NCBI RefSeq assembly: GCF_016907975.1
Contig: NZ_JAFBCY010000005.1
Coordinates: 216,425 to 280,424, forward strand
Direction of reading: 5' to 3'
DNA length: 64,000 bases
DNA from: Methylopila capsulata
GTDB taxonomy: Bacteria; Pseudomonadota; Alphaproteobacteria; Rhizobiales; Methylopilaceae
Shown: piece after piece, positions 27,196 to 36,771 of the stretch
Layout of the letters: every line of letters starts with the position of its first letter
Numbering within the stretch: position 1 is the stretch's first letter
The notes under the pieces: generated by a model
Told to the model about the DNA's origin: nothing
Seen by the model: the letters and a program-made list of their open reading frames with translations, nothing else
Databases searched by the model: none
Translations under genes and position numbers: made by a program

Positions 27196-28188
27196 TCAGC
27201 TCAACCCCTTGATGGTCGCGATCAGCGCGGCGTCGACCGCGACGCCCTCGGCCGCCGCCGTGGCGCGGGCGGCGATGCGGCGGGAGCCGGGGAGACGCGC
27301 GCCGTCCTGGGCCTCGACCGCCTCCGCCAGCACGGCGAAGCGCTGGGGACCGGAGCCGGAAAATGCGGCGGGGTCGATCGCGATGATCAGCTGGCCGACG
27401 TCGGGCGGGCCGCCCGTGCCGTCGAACATCGAGGACGCCTCGTGGCCGAAGCTCGCGCCGACCAGGCCGGCGGCCAGCAGCTCCACCATCATGGCGAGCG
27501 TCGCGCCCTTGGCGTCACCGGCGGGGACCATGGTGCCGGCGAGCGCCGCCGCGGCGTCGGTGGTGGGGCGGCCATCGGCGTCGAAGGCCCAGCCCTCCGG
27601 GATCGGCTCGCCGCGCTGGTGCGCCGCCATGATGTTGCCGCGCGCGACCTTGGAGACCGACATGTCGATCACCACCGGCTCCCGGCCGGGCAACGGGCAG
27701 GCGAAGGCGATGGGGTTGGTGCCGAACAGCGGGACCTTGCCGCCCCAGGGCGCGATCGAGGCCGGGGCGTTCGCGACCATCAGCGCAACGAGGCCCTGCT
27801 CCGCCAGCGCCTCGACGGTGTGGCCGGCGGCGCCGCAGTGGTTCGACCGGCGGATGGCGGCCGCCGCGATCCCCTGCTCGGCCGCCGCCGCCGGCAGGGC
27901 CTCGATCGCGAGCGTCAGCGCGGGATAGGCGAAGCCGTGGGCGGCGTCGATCGCGAGCACACCGGGGCGGGGCCGGGTCAACGTGGGCGTGACCTTGCCG
28001 TCGACTTTCCCTGTGCGAAGGTGGGCCACATAGGGCTGGACGCGCGCGAGGCCGTGCCCCTTCAGCCCGTCGGCCTCGGAGGCGACGAGCGCCTGGGCGA
28101 CGCGGGCCGCGACCTCCTCCCGCGCGCCATTGCGGAGGAAGGCGGTCGCGGCGAGAGCGTGGGCCTCGGCGAGGGACAGCTGGGGCAT
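27196..28188 (-). CDS. Malate/L-lactate/sulfolactate dehydrogenase family oxidoreductase
   Basis: A 330-aa NAD(P)-dependent enzyme of the Ldh2 family, unrelated to the Rossmann-type lactate dehydrogenases. Characteristic stretches are EADGLKGHGLARVQPYV, AIRRSNHCGAAGHTVEAL with the catalytic histidine, and GTNPIAFACPLPGREPVVIDMS. The members reduce or oxidise 2-keto and 2-hydroxy acids such as malate, sulfolactate, ureidoglycolate or delta-1-piperideine-2-carboxylate, and the substrate cannot be fixed here. It lies 18 bp after fbpC stops being read, on the same strand, so it may be co-transcribed with the iron transporter. Confidence 0.88.
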   Translation of the reverse strand: MPQLSLAEAHALAATAFLRNGAREEVAARVAQALVASEADGLKGHGLARVQPYVAHLRTGKVDGKVTPTLTRPRPGVLAIDAAHGFAYPALTLAIEALPAAAAEQGIAAAAIRRSNHCGAAGHTVEALAEQGLVALMVANAPASIAPWGGKVPLFGTNPIAFACPLPGREPVVIDMSVSKVARGNIMAAHQRGEPIPEGWAFDADGRPTTDAAAALAGTMVPAGDAKGATLAMMVELLAAGLVGASFGHEASSMFDGTGGPPDVGQLIIAIDPAAFSGSGPQRFAVLAEAVEAQDGARLPGSRRIAARATAAAEGVAVDAALIATIKGLS

Positions 28189-28206
28189 GCGGCAGGCCTT
28201 TGTCGG

Positions 28207-29235
28207 TCAGGAAGGAAGAAAGGCGACGCAGGGGCCCGCGATCGCGAGATGCACGAGGCCGGAGGCGTCGGCCTCGAAGGCGGCGGGCGCGCGCACGTTC
28301 AGGCGCCGATCGTCCACCACCACGGTGAGGAGGCTGTGGTCGCCGCGGAAGCTCATGTCCACCACTTTGGCGGCGCGGCCCCCGTCCGGCCGGGCGAGCA
28401 CGATCTGCTCCGGCCGCAGGCAAAGCGACGCCCGGCCGTTTACTCCCTCCGCCACCGCGCCGAGATCCGCCATCCCGAGCGGCGTCGTCGCCCGGCCGGC
28501 GGAGACCGTCGCGTCGAGGAAGATCGCGGCTCCGGTGATGCGCGCGACCTCGGGGCTCGCCGGCGTAAGGTAGACCGTGCGCGGATCGGCAGCCTGGGCG
28601 ATGCGCCCGGCGTGCATCACCGCGACGAGGTCGGCCGAGGCGAAGGCCTCCTCCGGGTCGTGCGTCACGAGGATGGCGGAGGCGCGGGTGCGCCTGAGCG
28701 TGGCGGTGACGTCGGCCGCGACCGCGCGCCGGAGATCGAGGTCGAGCCCGTTGAACGGCTCGTCCAGCACCACCAGCCGCGGGCGGGGAGCCAGAGCGCG
28801 CGCCAGCGCGACCCGCTGCTGCTGGCCGCCGGAGAGCTGATGAGGGTAGCGGTCGCCAAGCGCCGCGCAGCCGACGAGGGCGAGAGCCTCGGCGATCCGG
28901 GCCGGCGTGCGGTCCCTCCGGGCGAGCCCGAAGCCGACGTTGCCGGCGACGGTGAGGTGGGGAAACAGCGCCCCTTCCTGCGGCACGTAGCCCACGCGGC
29001 GCCTTTCCGCCGGCTCGTGCCGCCCCTCCCCTGAGACGACCGCACCGTCGATCGAGATCAACCCGTCGTCAACGCGATCGAAACCCGCGATCAACCGCAG
29101 CAGCGTGGTCTTCCCGCAGCCGGACGGGCCGAGCAGCGCCGCGATCCGGCCCTCGCCGACCGCGAGGTCGACGCCCTTCAGCACCGGGTGGCCCGCATAG
29201 GCCTTCATCACGTTCGAGACGACGACGCTTCGCAT
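28207..29235 (-). CDS. fbpC: Ferric iron ABC transporter ATP-binding protein
   Basis: A 342-aa ATPase. The Walker A motif is GPSGCGKTT (about residues 36-44), the signature is LSGGQQQRVALARAL, Walker B is LVVLDEPFNGLD, and the switch histidine is in VTHDPEEA. A C-terminal TOBE-like regulatory domain (about 240-342) fits the Fbp/polyamine subgroup. The ATG shares one base with the permease stop (TGATG), so translation is coupled. Confidence 0.92.
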   Translation of the reverse strand: MRSVVVSNVMKAYAGHPVLKGVDLAVGEGRIAALLGPSGCGKTTLLRLIAGFDRVDDGLISIDGAVVSGEGRHEPAERRRVGYVPQEGALFPHLTVAGNVGFGLARRDRTPARIAEALALVGCAALGDRYPHQLSGGQQQRVALARALAPRPRLVVLDEPFNGLDLDLRRAVAADVTATLRRTRASAILVTHDPEEAFASADLVAVMHAGRIAQAADPRTVYLTPASPEVARITGAAIFLDATVSAGRATTPLGMADLGAVAEGVNGRASLCLRPEQIVLARPDGGRAAKVVDMSFRGDHSLLTVVVDDRRLNVRAPAAFEADASGLVHLAIAGPCVAFLPS

Positions 29236-30779
29236 CAGAGGTCGTGGAGCTCCAGGCTGCGGCGGGTGAACACGTAGACGGGCAGGGCCGAAAGCGCCAC
29301 CAGCAGGGCCGCGAACGGGGCCGCCGCCGCGTACTGCCCGTCGTTCGCTCGCGACCAGACCTCGGTCGCGAGCGTGGTCACGCCGATCGGGGCGAGCAGC
29401 AGCGTGGCGGTGAGTTCCCGCACAAGCTCCAGGGTCATCAGCGCGAGCGACGCCCCGACGCCGGGGAGGATGTTGGGCAGGGTGACAGTCGCGAAGGCCA
29501 TGAGCGGCCCCTTGCCCAGGCTGCGCGCGACCTCTTCCAGCCCTGGCGGCGCGAGCTCCACCGAGGCCCGGAGCGCCGATTGCGCGAGCGGTAGGAAAAG
29601 AACGGCGTAGGCCGCGAACAGCAGCGCGGTGGTCTGGTAGAGCGCGGGAACGTAGCGGATCGCGAAGAAGGTCAGCGCCAGCGCGACCACGAGTCCGGGC
29701 AGGCCGTGGACGACGTAGGGCAGCCGGTCGAGCAGCGCCGTCAGCGGGCTCCGCCTGCGGGTCGCGGCCAGCACCAGCGGCAGCGCGAGCGCGGTGACGA
29801 TGAGCGCGCCGGGGAGCGCGAGGCCGAGCGAGCCTTCGACCGCCGGCCAGATGTCTACGACGCCGCGCGCCGCGGAGCGGCCGACCGCAAGCCAATAGAC
29901 CAGCATGCCCGCCGGCACGCCGGAGCCCAGCGCCACGAGGACGGCGAAGGCCACAACGACGAGGAGCTTCAGACGCCCGAGCGCCAGCAGCCTAGGCGCG
30001 CGGCGTCCGCCTCGCCCGCTGCGGGAAAAGCGCATGCCGCGCCGGAGCCGCATCTCGAAGAGGGCCGCCGGGAGGCTGAGCGCCAGCAGCACGGCCGACT
30101 GCAGGGCTGCGTTCGAGCTGTCGAACTGAAGCTCGTAGGAGGCGAAGATCGCGGTGGTGAAGGTCTGCACCCGCAGGAGCGCGAGCGCCCCGAACTCCGC
30201 CAGCATGTGGGTGAGCGCGAGCAGCGCCCCGGCCCCCAGCGCCGGCCAGACCTGCGGCAGCGCGACCCCGAAGAACGCGCGCCAGGGGCCGCGGCCGAGC
30301 GAACGCGCCACGTCCTCATAGGCCGGGTCCATGCTGCGGAGCGCCGCGGCCACCGGCAGATAGACCAGCGGGTAATGCGACAGCGACAGGATCAGGATGG
30401 CGCCGCCCATGCCCTGGAAGGCGACGTCGAGCGAGGCCCAGGCGAAGCTCGCCACGAAGGCGGGGGTCGCGAGCGGCAGCGCTAGCAGGATGCGCCAGGC
30501 GCGCCGCCCCGGCAGGTCGCAGCGCTCGACCACCCATGCGCAGGCGACGCCGAGGATCGCGGAGATCACGGTCACCGACAGCGACAGCGTCAGCGTGTTG
30601 ACCAGCAGCTCCAGCGTGCGCGGCCTCAGCAGCTCGTCCGCCACGCCTGCCGCGCCGACGCCCCATGCCCGTAGGGCGACGTAGGCGAGCGGCAGGGCGA
30701 TCAGCAGGCAGGTCGGGGCCGCGGCAAGCAGCAGCCAGACCGGCGGCGCCGGGCTTCGCCGCGAAAGCGCGAGGCTCAC
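29235..30779 (-). CDS. fbpB: Ferric iron ABC transporter permease
   Basis: A 514-aa fused permease with two BPD_transp_1 halves and about 12 membrane helices. The EAA loops read EDVARSLGRGPWRAFFGVALPQV in the first half and EEVARSLGKGPLMAFATVTLPNI in the second. The internal duplication is typical of FbpB/SfuB/HitB. It overlaps fbpA by 4 bp (ATGA) upstream and fbpC by one base downstream. Confidence 0.93.
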   Translation of the reverse strand: MSLALSRRSPAPPVWLLLAAAPTCLLIALPLAYVALRAWGVGAAGVADELLRPRTLELLVNTLTLSLSVTVISAILGVACAWVVERCDLPGRRAWRILLALPLATPAFVASFAWASLDVAFQGMGGAILILSLSHYPLVYLPVAAALRSMDPAYEDVARSLGRGPWRAFFGVALPQVWPALGAGALLALTHMLAEFGALALLRVQTFTTAIFASYELQFDSSNAALQSAVLLALSLPAALFEMRLRRGMRFSRSGRGGRRAPRLLALGRLKLLVVVAFAVLVALGSGVPAGMLVYWLAVGRSAARGVVDIWPAVEGSLGLALPGALIVTALALPLVLAATRRRSPLTALLDRLPYVVHGLPGLVVALALTFFAIRYVPALYQTTALLFAAYAVLFLPLAQSALRASVELAPPGLEEVARSLGKGPLMAFATVTLPNILPGVGASLALMTLELVRELTATLLLAPIGVTTLATEVWSRANDGQYAAAAPFAALLVALSALPVYVFTRRSLELHDL

Positions 30780-31795
30780 GCCAGGCCCGCCTCGCGCTGC
30801 AGGGCGAGCGCCTCGGCCGCGTCGCTGACGTCGTCCGGCGTCAGGTCGGGCGGGTCGAGCTGGTCCATCGGCTTGAGCTTGTAGGGCGAAACCACGCCCG
30901 GCCGCACCGGGTACTCGGCGACGGCGTCCACGATCGCCTGCTGCCCGGCGGTCCCGGTCATGAAGGCGACGAAGCGCTGCGCGAGCTCCGGCTTGCGGCT
31001 GGAGGCGAGCACGCCCGCGGCCGACAGCGTCACCAGAGCGCCCGGGTCCTTGGCCCCGAGGTAGTGCAGCTGGCAGCGCATGTTCTCCTCGCCGATCTCG
31101 TCGGCGACCGAATACCAGTAGTAGCTGTTGACCAGCGCGGTCGCGATCTCGCCGCGCTGCACCGCCTGCACGGCGGCGACGTTGCCGTTGTAGATCCGGC
31201 CGTTGTCCTTCAGTCCCTTCAGCCAGGCGATCGCCGCCTCGCGGCCCCGGAGCTTCACGATCGCGAGCGCCTGGCTCTGGAACTCGCCGCTGGTCGGCAC
31301 ATAGGCCACGCGGTCCTTCCAGGCGGGCGTGGCGTAGTCCAGCACGGAGGACGGCAGCTCGGCGGGCGTCACCTGCTTGGCGTCGTAGGCGACGACACGG
31401 CAGCGCGCGGTGACGCCGATCCAGCGGCCGTCGTTCGCGGCGTAGGCCGCCGGAATCTGGCGCAGGGTCTCCGCCGCCACCGGCGCCAGCAGCTTGCGCG
31501 CGGCGAGCGTCGTGACCGGCGCGGTTTCTTCCGAGAAGAACACGTCCGCGGGCGAGGCCGCGCCCTCCTCGATGATCTGGTTCGCAAGCTGCGCGCTGCC
31601 GCCTTTGCGGATCGCCACCTGAACGCCGGTCGCGGCCATGAAGGCCTGGACGACGGCGGTGGCGGGCTCGGCGTGCTGGCCGTTGTAGAGCGTCAGCACC
31701 TCCGCGGCCGTCGCACGTGGCGCGAACGGGACAACCGTCGCGGCGCCCAGGGTCACGCCGGAGCGCAGCAGCGCTCGCCTGTCCAACGCGCTCAT
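30776..31795 (-). CDS. fbpA: Ferric iron ABC transporter substrate-binding protein
   Basis: A 339-aa periplasmic protein with an N-terminal signal containing twin arginines (LDRRALLRSG), possibly a Tat signal, cleaved near ATA-AE. The paired tyrosines that coordinate Fe(III) in FbpA are seen as Tyr225-Tyr226 in NSYYWYS, with YNGQH near the mature N-terminus as another typical feature. It is the first gene of fbpABC. An Irr-like box overlaps its start codon, supporting iron control. Confidence 0.93.
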   Translation of the reverse strand: MSALDRRALLRSGVTLGAATVVPFAPRATAAEVLTLYNGQHAEPATAVVQAFMAATGVQVAIRKGGSAQLANQIIEEGAASPADVFFSEETAPVTTLAARKLLAPVAAETLRQIPAAYAANDGRWIGVTARCRVVAYDAKQVTPAELPSSVLDYATPAWKDRVAYVPTSGEFQSQALAIVKLRGREAAIAWLKGLKDNGRIYNGNVAAVQAVQRGEIATALVNSYYWYSVADEIGEENMRCQLHYLGAKDPGALVTLSAAGVLASSRKPELAQRFVAFMTGTAGQQAIVDAVAEYPVRPGVVSPYKLKPMDQLDPPDLTPDDVSDAAEALALQREAGLA

Positions 31796-31810
31796 TAGAA
31801 TACCTCTAAA
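31794..31810 (-). promoter_or_regulatory. Irr box (iron control element) over the fbpA start
   Basis: On the minus strand the sequence reads TTTAGAGGTATTCTAAT, matching 12 of 14 informative positions of the alphaproteobacterial ICE consensus TTTAGAA-N3-TTCTAAA. It overlaps the ATG of fbpA and the expected ribosome site. Irr binding at that position would block initiation or a leaderless-type transcript. Confidence 0.65.
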
Positions 31811-31840
31811 CGACTGCGTTCGCTCACGAAGTCGTTAGAG
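31804..31840. repeat. Inverted repeat upstream of fbpA
   Basis: CTCTAAACGACT (31804-31815) and AGTCGTTAGAG (31830-31840) are inverted copies differing by one bulged base, with 14 nt between. The left arm shares its outer bases with the Irr box. It could be a second regulator site or a leader hairpin in the fbp transcript. Confidence 0.5.
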
Positions 31841-31940
31841 CGCCCGTTTGCCCGCCGCTGTCAACCGCCGGCTCCGCCGTCCCGGCAACCGCCTTGGGCG
31901 CGATCCGGTCGCGCCGATCAGATGACTGGCCAACCGGCCG

Positions 31941-32861
31941 TTAAGACAGCCACAGCTCCAGCGTTCCGCGGCGGGGCGGGGCGCCGTACCGGCGGAAATC
32001 CTGGGCGCGGGGAGCGACGCCGACTGCGCCTTCGACCGCGCGGCTCAGGGCGTCGAGCGAGCCCCGGTCCGCGTCGTAGAAATAGCGCATCGCGTCCTGA
32101 CGCACCGGGAACGGCACGCCGCGGATGCCGGCGACCGCCACGCCCTCGCGCTCCAGTTCGGCCGCGACCGCGCGGGCCCGGGCGATGGCGCGGGCGTCCG
32201 ACGCGCGGACATGGATGAACACCCGCACCGACCCTTCGGGCTCGGCCGTCAACGGATCGTCGACCGTCGCCGCCGACCGCTCGGGTTGATCGCGCTCCGT
32301 CGAGGCGCGGGCGACGATCGGTCCCTGATCCGTCCGAGCGGCTCGCGCGGCAGGCGCTTCGCCGGCCTCGTCGGCGGGCGCTTCCGCGACGTCGGCCTGA
32401 GCCTCGTCCGGTTGCGTGGGGCCTTCCGGCCTTGCCGCCGGCTGCTCGGGGGACGACAGCGGCGCCGCAAGTTCGGCGACCTCACGCTTCAGGGCGTCGC
32501 GCTGGCGCTCCAGTTCGGCCAGTTCACGCTCCACGACCGCCTTGCGCGCGTCGTCGTCGAGGCGCTTCGCCTCACGTCGCGCGGCGGCGTCGGCGGCGCG
32601 CTCACGCTCCGCCTCCAGCGCGGCGAGCTTCGGATCGGTCGCAGGCGCGGCGGCGGATTTTTCGGGTGTGGCTGGCGCGTCGCGGTCGATAAGGCTCGAG
32701 CCGGCGTAAGCCGCGGCCAGCGACGTCACGCCGACGATGCCCAGGACGAGCCCGAAGCGTCTCAGACGACGGCCGCTCGTCGTGGCGGAGCGCCGGCGCA
32801 GCGGATCGCCGCCCGTGGTCGTCGCGGGAACGCGGCTCTTGCCTTTCATGCTGTCGGACAT
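31941..32861 (-). CDS. Single-pass membrane protein with coiled coil, function unknown
   Basis: A 306-aa protein. A basic cytoplasmic N-terminus (about residues 1-38) and one transmembrane helix (FGLVLGIVGVTSLAAAYAGSSL) come first. A charged coiled coil (about 75-145, ALEAERERAADAAARREAKR) and an acidic Ala/Pro/Glu linker follow. A folded C-terminal domain of about 95 residues starts at VRVFIHVRASDARAIARARAVAAELE and ends GTLELWLS. The C-terminal module resembles SPOR- or LytR-tail-like periplasmic domains in general character only. The ATG at 32861 has GGGAG 9 bp upstream. The gene stands alone. Confidence 0.72.
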   Translation of the reverse strand: MSDSMKGKSRVPATTTGGDPLRRRSATTSGRRLRRFGLVLGIVGVTSLAAAYAGSSLIDRDAPATPEKSAAAPATDPKLAALEAERERAADAAARREAKRLDDDARKAVVERELAELERQRDALKREVAELAAPLSSPEQPAARPEGPTQPDEAQADVAEAPADEAGEAPAARAARTDQGPIVARASTERDQPERSAATVDDPLTAEPEGSVRVFIHVRASDARAIARARAVAAELEREGVAVAGIRGVPFPVRQDAMRYFYDADRGSLDALSRAVEGAVGVAPRAQDFRRYGAPPRRGTLELWLS

Positions 32862-32951
32862 GCTCGTGCTCCCGGGGGCTCGCGGCCCGCTCGTCGTCGC
32901 CCTTGGCGACGATATAGGACGCGGGCGTTCCACGCCGAGTCCTGCAACGGA

Positions 32952-34121
32952 TCAAAGACCCGACGCGCAGCGCTCCGCAAGCCGCACAAGAAAGCGTTCG
33001 AGCGCGACGAGCTGGGACATATCGAGGAATTCATCCGCGGTGTGCGCCTGGGCGATCGAGCCGGGGCCGCAGACGACCGTCGGCACGCCCGCGCGCTGAA
33101 AGTGGCCGGCCTCCGTGCCGTAGGACACCGCGAAGGAGCGGTTCTGGCCGGCGAGCGCGAAAGCCAGCGTCTCCGCGGGAGACCCCGGCTCGGGCGAGAG
33201 CTCCGGCACCTCGACCAGGGCGGTCGTCACCACGTCGGCGTCGGGCGCTGTGTCGCGCAGCGACGGCAGCACGTGACGCTGCGCGAAATCCGCGAGACGC
33301 GCCGGCGGTCCCGCGCCGTCGAAGCCCGGAAGCCCGCGGAAGCCCCAGGCGATGCGGCAGCGCTCCGGCACGATGTTGCTCGCCTCGCCGCCTTCCACGA
33401 TCCCCACCGTGATGGTGGTCTCCGCGGGCGTGAAGCGGCCGGACGGGTCGCCGTCCATGGCGAGCGCCTCGCGCATATGGTCGAGCTCGACGAGCAGCTT
33501 GCCCGCGGCCAGCACGGCGTTGGCTCCGAGCTGCGGCATGCTGGCGTGGGACGACCGGCCTGTGACGACGGTCTCGAAGGCATAGACGCTCTTGTGCGCG
33601 TTCACGACCGTCATCTCGGTCGGCTCCCCCACGAGACAAAGCTTCGGCCTCGGCAGATCGACGCCGAACCGCGCGATCGTTCCCTCGACCCCGATGCAGC
33701 CGACCTCCTCGTCGTAGGAGAAGATCAGGTGGATCGGCGTCGCGAGATCCGCCGCGAGAAAGCGCGGGACGGCCGCGAGCACGCCGGCGAGGTAGCCCTT
33801 CATGTCGCAGGCGCCGCGGCCGTAGAGACGACCGTCGCGCTCGACCAGGGTGAAGGGGTCGGACGTCCAGCGCTGGCCGGCCACCGGCACCACGTCGGTG
33901 TGGCCCGAGAGCAGCACGCCGGGGCGGTCCGTGGGGCCGATGGTGGCGAACAGCGCGGCCTTGGCTCCCGTGGCGTCAGGCGTCCGCACGGACGCGACGC
34001 CGACGGAGGCCAGCAACGCCTCGACATAGTCGATCAGCGGCAGATTCGATTTCGAGCTGACGGTGTCGAAGGCGACGAGGCGCGCAAGGATCTCGCGCGC
34101 ATCCGGGAAGGCGGCTGTCAT
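32952..34121 (-). CDS. argE: Acetylornithine deacetylase
   Basis: A 389-aa M20-family zinc hydrolase removing acetate from N2-acetylornithine in arginine synthesis. Zinc-site segments are visible as LLSGHTDVVPV (His), GRGACDMKGYLAG (bridging Asp), and SYDEEVGCIG (catalytic and metal Glu). A lid domain with VGEPTEM and an SSHAS dimer motif follows. It is on the same strand as, but separated from, argF and argD. An M20 peptidase of other specificity is possible but the motifs favour ArgE. Confidence 0.9.
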   Translation of the reverse strand: MTAAFPDAREILARLVAFDTVSSKSNLPLIDYVEALLASVGVASVRTPDATGAKAALFATIGPTDRPGVLLSGHTDVVPVAGQRWTSDPFTLVERDGRLYGRGACDMKGYLAGVLAAVPRFLAADLATPIHLIFSYDEEVGCIGVEGTIARFGVDLPRPKLCLVGEPTEMTVVNAHKSVYAFETVVTGRSSHASMPQLGANAVLAAGKLLVELDHMREALAMDGDPSGRFTPAETTITVGIVEGGEASNIVPERCRIAWGFRGLPGFDGAGPPARLADFAQRHVLPSLRDTAPDADVVTTALVEVPELSPEPGSPAETLAFALAGQNRSFAVSYGTEAGHFQRAGVPTVVCGPGSIAQAHTADEFLDMSQLVALERFLVRLAERCASGL

Positions 34122-34131
34122 CGCCGCGAGG

Positions 34132-34563
34132 TCAGTGCAGGGTGCGGACGGCGTGCGGGCTTTCCAGCGCGAAGGCCGGGATCGCCACCTCGAACGGCTG
34201 ACCGGCGTCGGTCTGCATCTGATAGGCGCCGACCATGATGCCGGAGGGCGTCGGGAGAGGCGCGCCGCTGGTGTAGGTGTAGGACTGGCCCGGCGGCAGA
34301 AGCGGCTGTTCCCCGACGACGCCAGGTCCCCGCACCTCCTCGGTGCGGCCGCGGCCGTCGATGATGCGCCAGTGGCGCGCGACCAGCCGAACCGTCTCCT
34401 CGCCCTCGTTCACGATCTCGACCGTGTAGGCGAAGACATAGCGCTCCTCTTCCGGCGCGGACTCGCCGGGCATGTAGCGCGGTTGCACGGTCACGCGGAT
34501 CGCCCGCGTCACCGCGGTCCAGCTGTGGTCGTCGTTCGATTCCAGGGGCGCGGACGTGCTCAT
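34132..34563 (-). CDS. apaG: Co2+/Mg2+ efflux-associated protein ApaG
   Basis: A 143-aa protein with an immunoglobulin-like fold. Family motifs are RAIRVTVQPRYMP, YVFAYTVEIVNEGEETVRLVARHW, GEQPLLPPGQSYTYTSGAPLPTPSGIMVGAYQM and the C-terminal AFALESPHAV. The ATG at 34563 gives the usual length with a short N-terminal extension. It lies 10 bp upstream of argE, so the two may share a transcript. The cellular function is not firmly known. Confidence 0.93.
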   Translation of the reverse strand: MSTSAPLESNDDHSWTAVTRAIRVTVQPRYMPGESAPEEERYVFAYTVEIVNEGEETVRLVARHWRIIDGRGRTEEVRGPGVVGEQPLLPPGQSYTYTSGAPLPTPSGIMVGAYQMQTDAGQPFEVAIPAFALESPHAVRTLH

Positions 34564-34757
34564 TCCTGCAGCATAAGCTCCCACGCGCGCAGGCCGTCAA
34601 CTGTCGCGCCGTCGCGGACGCGCGCCGGCCCGCCGCAGTCACGTTTCGGCATCAGCCATAGAACGCCACGTCTCGACGAACAGAGAGCCGCGCCGCAGCG
34701 AACTGACGGCTGACGGTCATCCCGGATCGTTCTCCGGGGCGCGGCGCCGGCCGGCGT

Positions 34758-35762
34758 TCAGTCCGCCGCGGTCTCGTCGGCGGCTTCGCGGTCGATCGCC
34801 GCCACCTCGGCGACATCGAAGCCGTACTTGGTCGAGCAGAAGTCGCAGGTCACCTCGATCGCCCCGGCGTCGGTGAGCATGTCGCGGCGCTCCTCGGGCG
34901 AGAAGCTTTTCAGCATCCCGCGCACCCGCTCGTGGGAGCAGCGGCAGGCCTCGCGCACGGCGCGGCTGTCGAACACGCGGATCTCGCGCTCGTTGAACAG
35001 GCGGATCAGCAGGCGCTCCGGCGCCAGCATCGGGTCGATCAGCTCGTGGTCCTCGACGGTGGCGACCAGCGTCTCCGCCTCGACCCATGCGTCGTCGACC
35101 GGCGTTTCGTCGAACGCCGCGCCCTCCGGCGCGTCGCCGGGGGCGAGGTCCGGCGTGCGCATGCGCTCGGGCGCTTCCGGCAGGAACTGCACCAGCAGCC
35201 CGCCGGCGCGCCAGGAGTGGCGGGCGCCGGCCTCGAAGCTCTCGGCGACCGCGAGCCGCACCTTGGTCGGGATCTGCTCGGACTGCTCGAAGTAGGTGTG
35301 GGCGGCGTCCTCGAGCGAGCCGCCCTCCAGCGCCACGACGCCCTGGTAGCGCGAAGCCTCGGAGCCGGTGTCGATGGTCAGCGCCATATGGCCGTGGCCG
35401 AGCAGCGCGCCGGCGGACGCTCCGTTCGTCTCCGCGAGGCGGTCGGCGTCGAAGCGGGCGCAGGCGCGCACCTTGTCGGGCGCCTCGAAGTCGACGACCA
35501 GCATGCCGACCGGTCCGTCGGACCGCGTCTGCAACTGAAACCGGCCTTCGAGCTTGAGCGAGGAGCCGAGCAGCACCGTAAGGGCCACGGCCTCGCCGAC
35601 GAGCTTCGAGACCGGCGCGGGATAGGCGTGGCGCTCCAGCACGCGGTCGATCGCGGGGCCGAGACGCACCACGCGCCCGCGCACGTCGAGCTCTTCGATC
35701 TGAAACGGCAGGATGCGGTCGTCGCCGTCCTCGCGGGGGGCGGAGGGTGAGATGTCGTTCAT
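34758..35762 (-). CDS. hslO: Redox-regulated chaperone Hsp33
   Basis: A 334-aa cytosolic holdase activated by oxidation. The C-terminal redox switch has the four zinc cysteines Cys273-X-Cys275 and Cys306-X2-Cys309 with the E. coli spacing. The N-terminal HSP33 domain is typical (LDVRGRVVRLGPAIDRVLERHAYP, FQLQTRSDGPVGMLVVDFEAPDKVRACARFD). It is directly downstream of argF with 79 bp between, an arrangement common in Rhizobiales. Confidence 0.95.
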   Translation of the reverse strand: MNDISPSAPREDGDDRILPFQIEELDVRGRVVRLGPAIDRVLERHAYPAPVSKLVGEAVALTVLLGSSLKLEGRFQLQTRSDGPVGMLVVDFEAPDKVRACARFDADRLAETNGASAGALLGHGHMALTIDTGSEASRYQGVVALEGGSLEDAAHTYFEQSEQIPTKVRLAVAESFEAGARHSWRAGGLLVQFLPEAPERMRTPDLAPGDAPEGAAFDETPVDDAWVEAETLVATVEDHELIDPMLAPERLLIRLFNEREIRVFDSRAVREACRCSHERVRGMLKSFSPEERRDMLTDAGAIEVTCDFCSTKYGFDVAEVAAIDREAADETAAD

Positions 35763-35841
35763 GGCCGCCTACTTAGGGAGAGAGAGCGCCGGGCGGAAGA
35801 GCGCCCGCCGCATGCATGGCCGCCGGACGGACGCCGCCGCC

Positions 35842-36767
<926 letters not shown>

Positions 36768-36771
<4 letters not shown>

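Noticed and set aside
27079..29034. 651-codon open frame on the plus strand opposite the Ldh and fbpC genes
   Set aside because: Antisense of two well-supported genes, rich in Gly/Arg/Asp without motifs.
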